A stretch of 8,121 nucleotides of DNA from Methanomassiliicoccaceae archaeon (GTDB lineage: Archaea > Thermoplasmatota > Thermoplasmata > Methanomassiliicoccales > Methanomethylophilaceae). Location of the stretch: positions 1-8,121 of the forward strand of contig WRNL01000068.1 in NCBI GenBank assembly GCA_009776625.1. Reading direction: 5' to 3'. Position 1 is the stretch's first letter, and each line of letters begins with the position of its first letter. Below, piece by piece: positions 6,093 through 8,121 of the stretch. Under the pieces are notes generated by a model, which had not been told where the DNA came from, made no database searches, and saw nothing but the letters and a program-made list of their open reading frames with translations. The position numbers and the translations under genes were made by a program.

Positions 6093-6213
6093 AAAAACTC
6101 CTTTGGAAAATGCAGTGGAATCGGTAAAAACTCCTTTGGAAAATGCAGTGGAATCGGTAAAAACTCCTTTGGAAAATGCAGTGGAATCGGTAAAAACTCC
6201 TTTGGAAAATGCA
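6093..6213. repeat. 33-bp perfect tandem repeat array (3 copies plus a 22-bp partial)
   Basis: Three identical 33-base units occupy 6093-6125, 6126-6158 and 6159-6191. A fourth copy is identical for 22 bases (6192-6213) and then changes into the sequence before the ATPase gene. Each unit starts AAAAACTCCTTTGG and ends GGAATCGGT. A degenerate relative precedes the array (about 6068-6091). There are no spacers, so this is not a CRISPR. Each unit carries an ATG (6110, 6143, 6176, 6209) in the frame of the ATPase gene; the first three are closed by TAA after five codons. The minus strand is open through the array in all frames, but only because 33 is divisible by three. Confidence 0.97.
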
Positions 6214-6218
6214 ATCCA

Positions 6219-6236
6219 GAAAAACACTAAAATATA
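6219..6236 (+). promoter_or_regulatory. Candidate BRE and TATA box before the DUF4143 ATPase gene
   Basis: GAAAAACAC followed by TAAAATATA resembles an archaeal promoter. Its centre is only about 16 bases before the ATG at 6248, too close for initiation upstream of that codon. Either it is not the real promoter, or translation begins further downstream than expected (GTG at 6254 is in frame). Confidence 0.35.
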
Positions 6237-6247
6237 GAACACGATTC

Positions 6248-7582
6248 ATGTTGGTGAAAAGGGCGATTTACGACGACCTTCTTGCTTGGAAGGCTAGCGA
6301 CGGCCGCAAGCCTCTGCTGCTAGAGGGCGTCAGGCAGTGTGGGAAGACGTACATCCTCAATGAGTTCGGGCGGCTGAATTACGACAGCGTGGCCTACTTC
6401 ACCTTCGAGGAGAATCCAGACCTGTCCGAGATCTTCGAACGGGATCTTGAACCTATGAGGATCGTGAACCGCCTAAGCCTTATAGGACCCAAAATCGAAC
6501 CTGGGAAAACGCTGATAATTCTCGACGAGATCCAGTTCTGCAACCGCGCCCTCGCCTCCCTGAAGTTCTTCTGCGAGGACGCGCCTGAATACCACGTGGC
6601 GTGCGCAGGGTCCCTGCTAGGGGTGCTGACATCCAAGCCGTACTCCTTCCCCGTGGGCAAGGTGGACAGGCTCAAGATGTACCCGATGACGTTCAAGGAG
6701 TTCCTGTTGGCGAACTCCGAAGACCGCCTTGTCGAACACATTGAGAGGAACGGCCCAGAGGAGTGCCTTACCGGGGCCATCGCCAACAGGCTGGGCACTC
6801 ATCTTGATAATTATTTCCTCACTGGGGGGATGCCGGCGGCGGTGGCGTCCTGGATCGACAAAGGGGACATCAGGGAAGTCGACAGGATACTGGACAAGAT
6901 TATCGGGGACTATAAGCAGGATTTCTCAAAACATGCCACAGAATCCCTGACGAAACTGACCCTCATCTGGGATTCCGTGCCCCTCCAGCTTGCCAAGACC
7001 AACGACAAGTTCATGTTCGGCCACGTGAAGACGGGCATGCGCTCGAAGGACCTTGAAGATGCGCTGGAATGGCTGTTGAACGCCGGGCTAGTCCACAAAG
7101 TGAAGAAAGTGAGCCGTCCGGACATCCCCCTGCCGATGTTCGCAGACAGCACAAGCTTCAAGGTGTACTCCGCCGACGTAGGGATACTCCGGAGGATGGC
7201 GGAGATGCCCTCGGACTTCATGTTCAGCAAGGACAAGAAGTACGATCTTTTCAGAGGGGCCGTGGCAGAGAACTACGTGCTCAACGAGCTCATGGCATCC
7301 CTCGAGCATACGCCGTACTATTGGAGGTCGGATGCCACGGCGGAGGTCGACTTCATAGCACAGGTCGGCAGGACCGTAGTCCCCATCGAGGTCAAAGCGG
7401 GAGGGGGCAACTCGAAAAGCCTGGCGGAGTTCATAAAGAAGTACGACCCGGAGATCGCCGTCACGACTTCGTCAAAAAGCGGTAGGAGCAGCGTCGTCGT
7501 CCACATCCCCCTCTATGCCGTTTGGAACATCCGCGACTATGTCCTGGCGAGGACTGCGGGAACGGCTCTTCACCCACCCTAA
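6248..7582 (+). CDS. AAA_14 / DUF4143 ATPase (COG1373-type)
   Basis: The 444-residue protein has an N-terminal AAA-type ATPase domain with Walker A GVRQCGKT (27-34), Walker B LIILDE (89-94) and the sensor-like AGS (120-122). The C-terminal DUF4143 half contains NYFLTGGMPAAV and a nuclease-like E-V-D-F (366-369) plus E-V-K (381-383), the D-(E)xK pattern of the PD-(D/E)XK fold. Members are frequent in archaeal and bacterial accessory regions and have no settled function. Activity as a nuclease is not shown. The start MLVKRAIYDDLLAWK matches the family's usual beginning. The ATG at 6209 lies inside the repeat array and would add 13 codons rich in AGA, CTA and CGA, which are avoided elsewhere here, so it is not preferred. 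No clear Shine-Dalgarno site is present. GC content appears lower than in purB, which fits transfer. Confidence 0.9.
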   Translation: MLVKRAIYDDLLAWKASDGRKPLLLEGVRQCGKTYILNEFGRLNYDSVAYFTFEENPDLSEIFERDLEPMRIVNRLSLIGPKIEPGKTLIILDEIQFCNRALASLKFFCEDAPEYHVACAGSLLGVLTSKPYSFPVGKVDRLKMYPMTFKEFLLANSEDRLVEHIERNGPEECLTGAIANRLGTHLDNYFLTGGMPAAVASWIDKGDIREVDRILDKIIGDYKQDFSKHATESLTKLTLIWDSVPLQLAKTNDKFMFGHVKTGMRSKDLEDALEWLLNAGLVHKVKKVSRPDIPLPMFADSTSFKVYSADVGILRRMAEMPSDFMFSKDKKYDLFRGAVAENYVLNELMASLEHTPYYWRSDATAEVDFIAQVGRTVVPIEVKAGGGNSKSLAEFIKKYDPEIAVTTSSKSGRSSVVVHIPLYAVWNIRDYVLARTAGTALHPP

Positions 7583-7875
7583 AAGCTAGAGCGCCGATAA
7601 AAGGCGTGCTCGGGAGACCGCATATAGTGCTTCTGAACGCCTTGCCCGATGAAGTGATCCGGGGCATGCATTCCGATGAAGCCATAGTTACATCCCAGTG
7701 ACGTGCGGGAACATACCAAGGGGCAGGAACAACATTGAATGGCCGCTTTGGGAGTGGGACGGGCGCATGTTCCGGCATTATGGGCCCATACGGGCATGCC
7801 CCTACTATTCCGTCGTTATGATGGAAAAGTAAAGATATTGTCCTCATGTATCTGTCAACCGGTGAGAGTGGTAGA
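7583..7875. other. Gene-poor stretch with possible decayed coding sequence
   Basis: No intact gene is supported in these 293 bases. A hairpin (GCGCC and GGCGT around GATAAAA, 7591-7607) follows the ATPase stop codon. Plus-strand frame segments read somewhat like protein. One is in the frame of GTG 7627 up to TGA 7699 (LLNALPDEVIRGMHSDEA). Another is in a different frame from 7680 to the TAA after MMEK near 7830 (NIEWPLWEWDGRMFRHYG). This could be the remains of a frameshifted gene. A perfect 12-bp palindrome, TATGGGCCCATA, lies at 7779-7790. A 9-bp inverted repeat (GGGGCATGC at 7661-7669, GCATGCCCC at 7794-7802) encloses most of the second segment. A weak TATA-like TAAAGATATT at 7830-7839 may serve the next genes. 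Confidence 0.4.
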
Positions 7876-7947
7876 ATGAGCTTCGACATGGACTTCTCGG
7901 GAAGGGCACGGGCACGCACGCACAACACTGACAGGGGTGCGGACTGA
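7876..7947 (+). CDS. Possible 23-residue ORF coupled to the next gene
   Basis: ATG at 7876 opens a 23-codon frame (MSFDMDFSGRARARTHNTD and four more residues). GGTGAG lies 9 bases upstream as a Shine-Dalgarno-like site. Its TGA (7945-7947) overlaps the following ATG in TGATG, the typical arrangement for translational coupling. The product is half acidic-hydrophobic and half arginine-rich and matches nothing I know. It may be a leader peptide or a real small protein. Alternatively it could be a chance ORF, or the start of the next gene separated by a frameshift. Confidence 0.4.
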   Translation: MSFDMDFSGRARARTHNTDRGAD

Positions 7948-8121
7948 TGGACAGGTACGGCATCCAGCGGATATACAGGGACAAAGGGTACGTGGCGGCG
8001 CTGCCTGCGTACGCGGAGGCCATAGAGGAGGCGGGCGGGGACGAGGCCAAGCTGAACGCCCTCGCCTTTTTCGCGGCTGACTGCGCGCACGCCGAGGCGC
8101 TGAGGATGCTGTTCGACGCCG
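7947..8121 (+). CDS. Ankyrin-like protein (partial, runs off the right edge)
   Basis: From the ATG at 7947 the frame stays open for 58 codons to the window end, with strong G or C preference at third positions as in the housekeeping genes. Residues 37-58 (NALAFFAADCAHAEALRMLF and following) resemble one ankyrin repeat, with the A-A-x-x-A-H-x-E-A-x-x-x-L pattern. The first 36 residues would be a helical cap. AGGGGTG at 7933-7939 is a ribosome site 7 bases before the start. An in-frame TGA at 7929-7931 rules out a longer start. Ankyrin repeats mediate protein binding; only about one repeat is visible, so the family is tentative while the coding call is good. Confidence 0.72.
   Translation, partial: MDRYGIQRIYRDKGYVAALPAYAEAIEEAGGDEAKLNALAFFAADCAHAEALRMLFDA

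Noticed and set aside
6093..6213. CRISPR array
   Set aside because: The copies are directly adjacent with no unique spacers and no cas gene is present.
6005..6214. Minus-strand ORF through the 33-bp repeats encoding 11-residue repeats
   Set aside because: The frame is open only because the repeat length is a multiple of three. It ends on the neighbouring gene's first ATG and has no supported start signal.
7461..8090. 209-codon minus-strand open frame at the right edge
   Set aside because: It crosses the ATPase 3' end, the gene-poor stretch and the ankyrin-like gene in antisense, with no consistent codon use or family motif.

Overview
The window looks archaeal. Several genes are preceded by archaeal TATA boxes (TTTAAATA, TTATATAA, TTTATATC) placed where a short or absent leader would begin. 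The tRNA has an archaeal tRNA-Ala form without an encoded CCA. Gene content is archaeal: an SRP54 GTPase, a COG1340-type coiled-coil protein and an archaeal adenylosuccinate lyase. High GC, strong preference for G or C at third codon positions, and the SRP54 and COG1340 sequence styles suggest a methanogen of the Thermoplasmata/Methanomassiliicoccales type. That placement is an inference; only a homology search can confirm it.

Layout. Bases 1-991 (minus) hold the first 330 codons of SRP54, the targeting GTPase of the signal recognition particle; the gene leaves the window inside its M domain. Bases 992-1325 are non-coding, with two TATA-like boxes and a run of four short GC-rich hairpins. Bases 1326-2894 (minus) encode a 522-residue coiled-coil protein with a long Pro/Ala/Glu-rich N-terminal half that contains a recent 93-bp tandem duplication. 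It diverges from purB (3116-4483, plus), whose start is best placed about 33 bases after a TATA box. A 61-residue two-helix membrane protein follows purB after 2 bases. A separate unit, with its own TATA box and strong Shine-Dalgarno site, encodes a cysteine-rich C_GCAxxG_C_C family protein (4755-5171). A complete tRNA-Ala(CGC) gene lies at 5297-5370.

After the tRNA the window becomes accessory in character. An unrecognised acidic protein (5475-5975, minus) diverges from an AAA_14/DUF4143 ATPase (6248-7582, plus). Between them is a perfect 33-bp tandem repeat array whose last, partial copy runs up to the ATPase gene. Bases 7583-7875 hold no convincing gene, though parts resemble decayed coding sequence. 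At the right edge a 23-codon ORF overlaps, through TGATG, the start of a truncated gene with an ankyrin-like stretch.

The left part is housekeeping (protein targeting, purine synthesis, tRNA). No complete, clearly novel system can be demonstrated. The most distinctive piece is the repeat array between the unknown gene and the DUF4143 ATPase. Next are the GC-rich hairpin cluster beside TATA boxes and the low-complexity N-terminal half of the coiled-coil protein.
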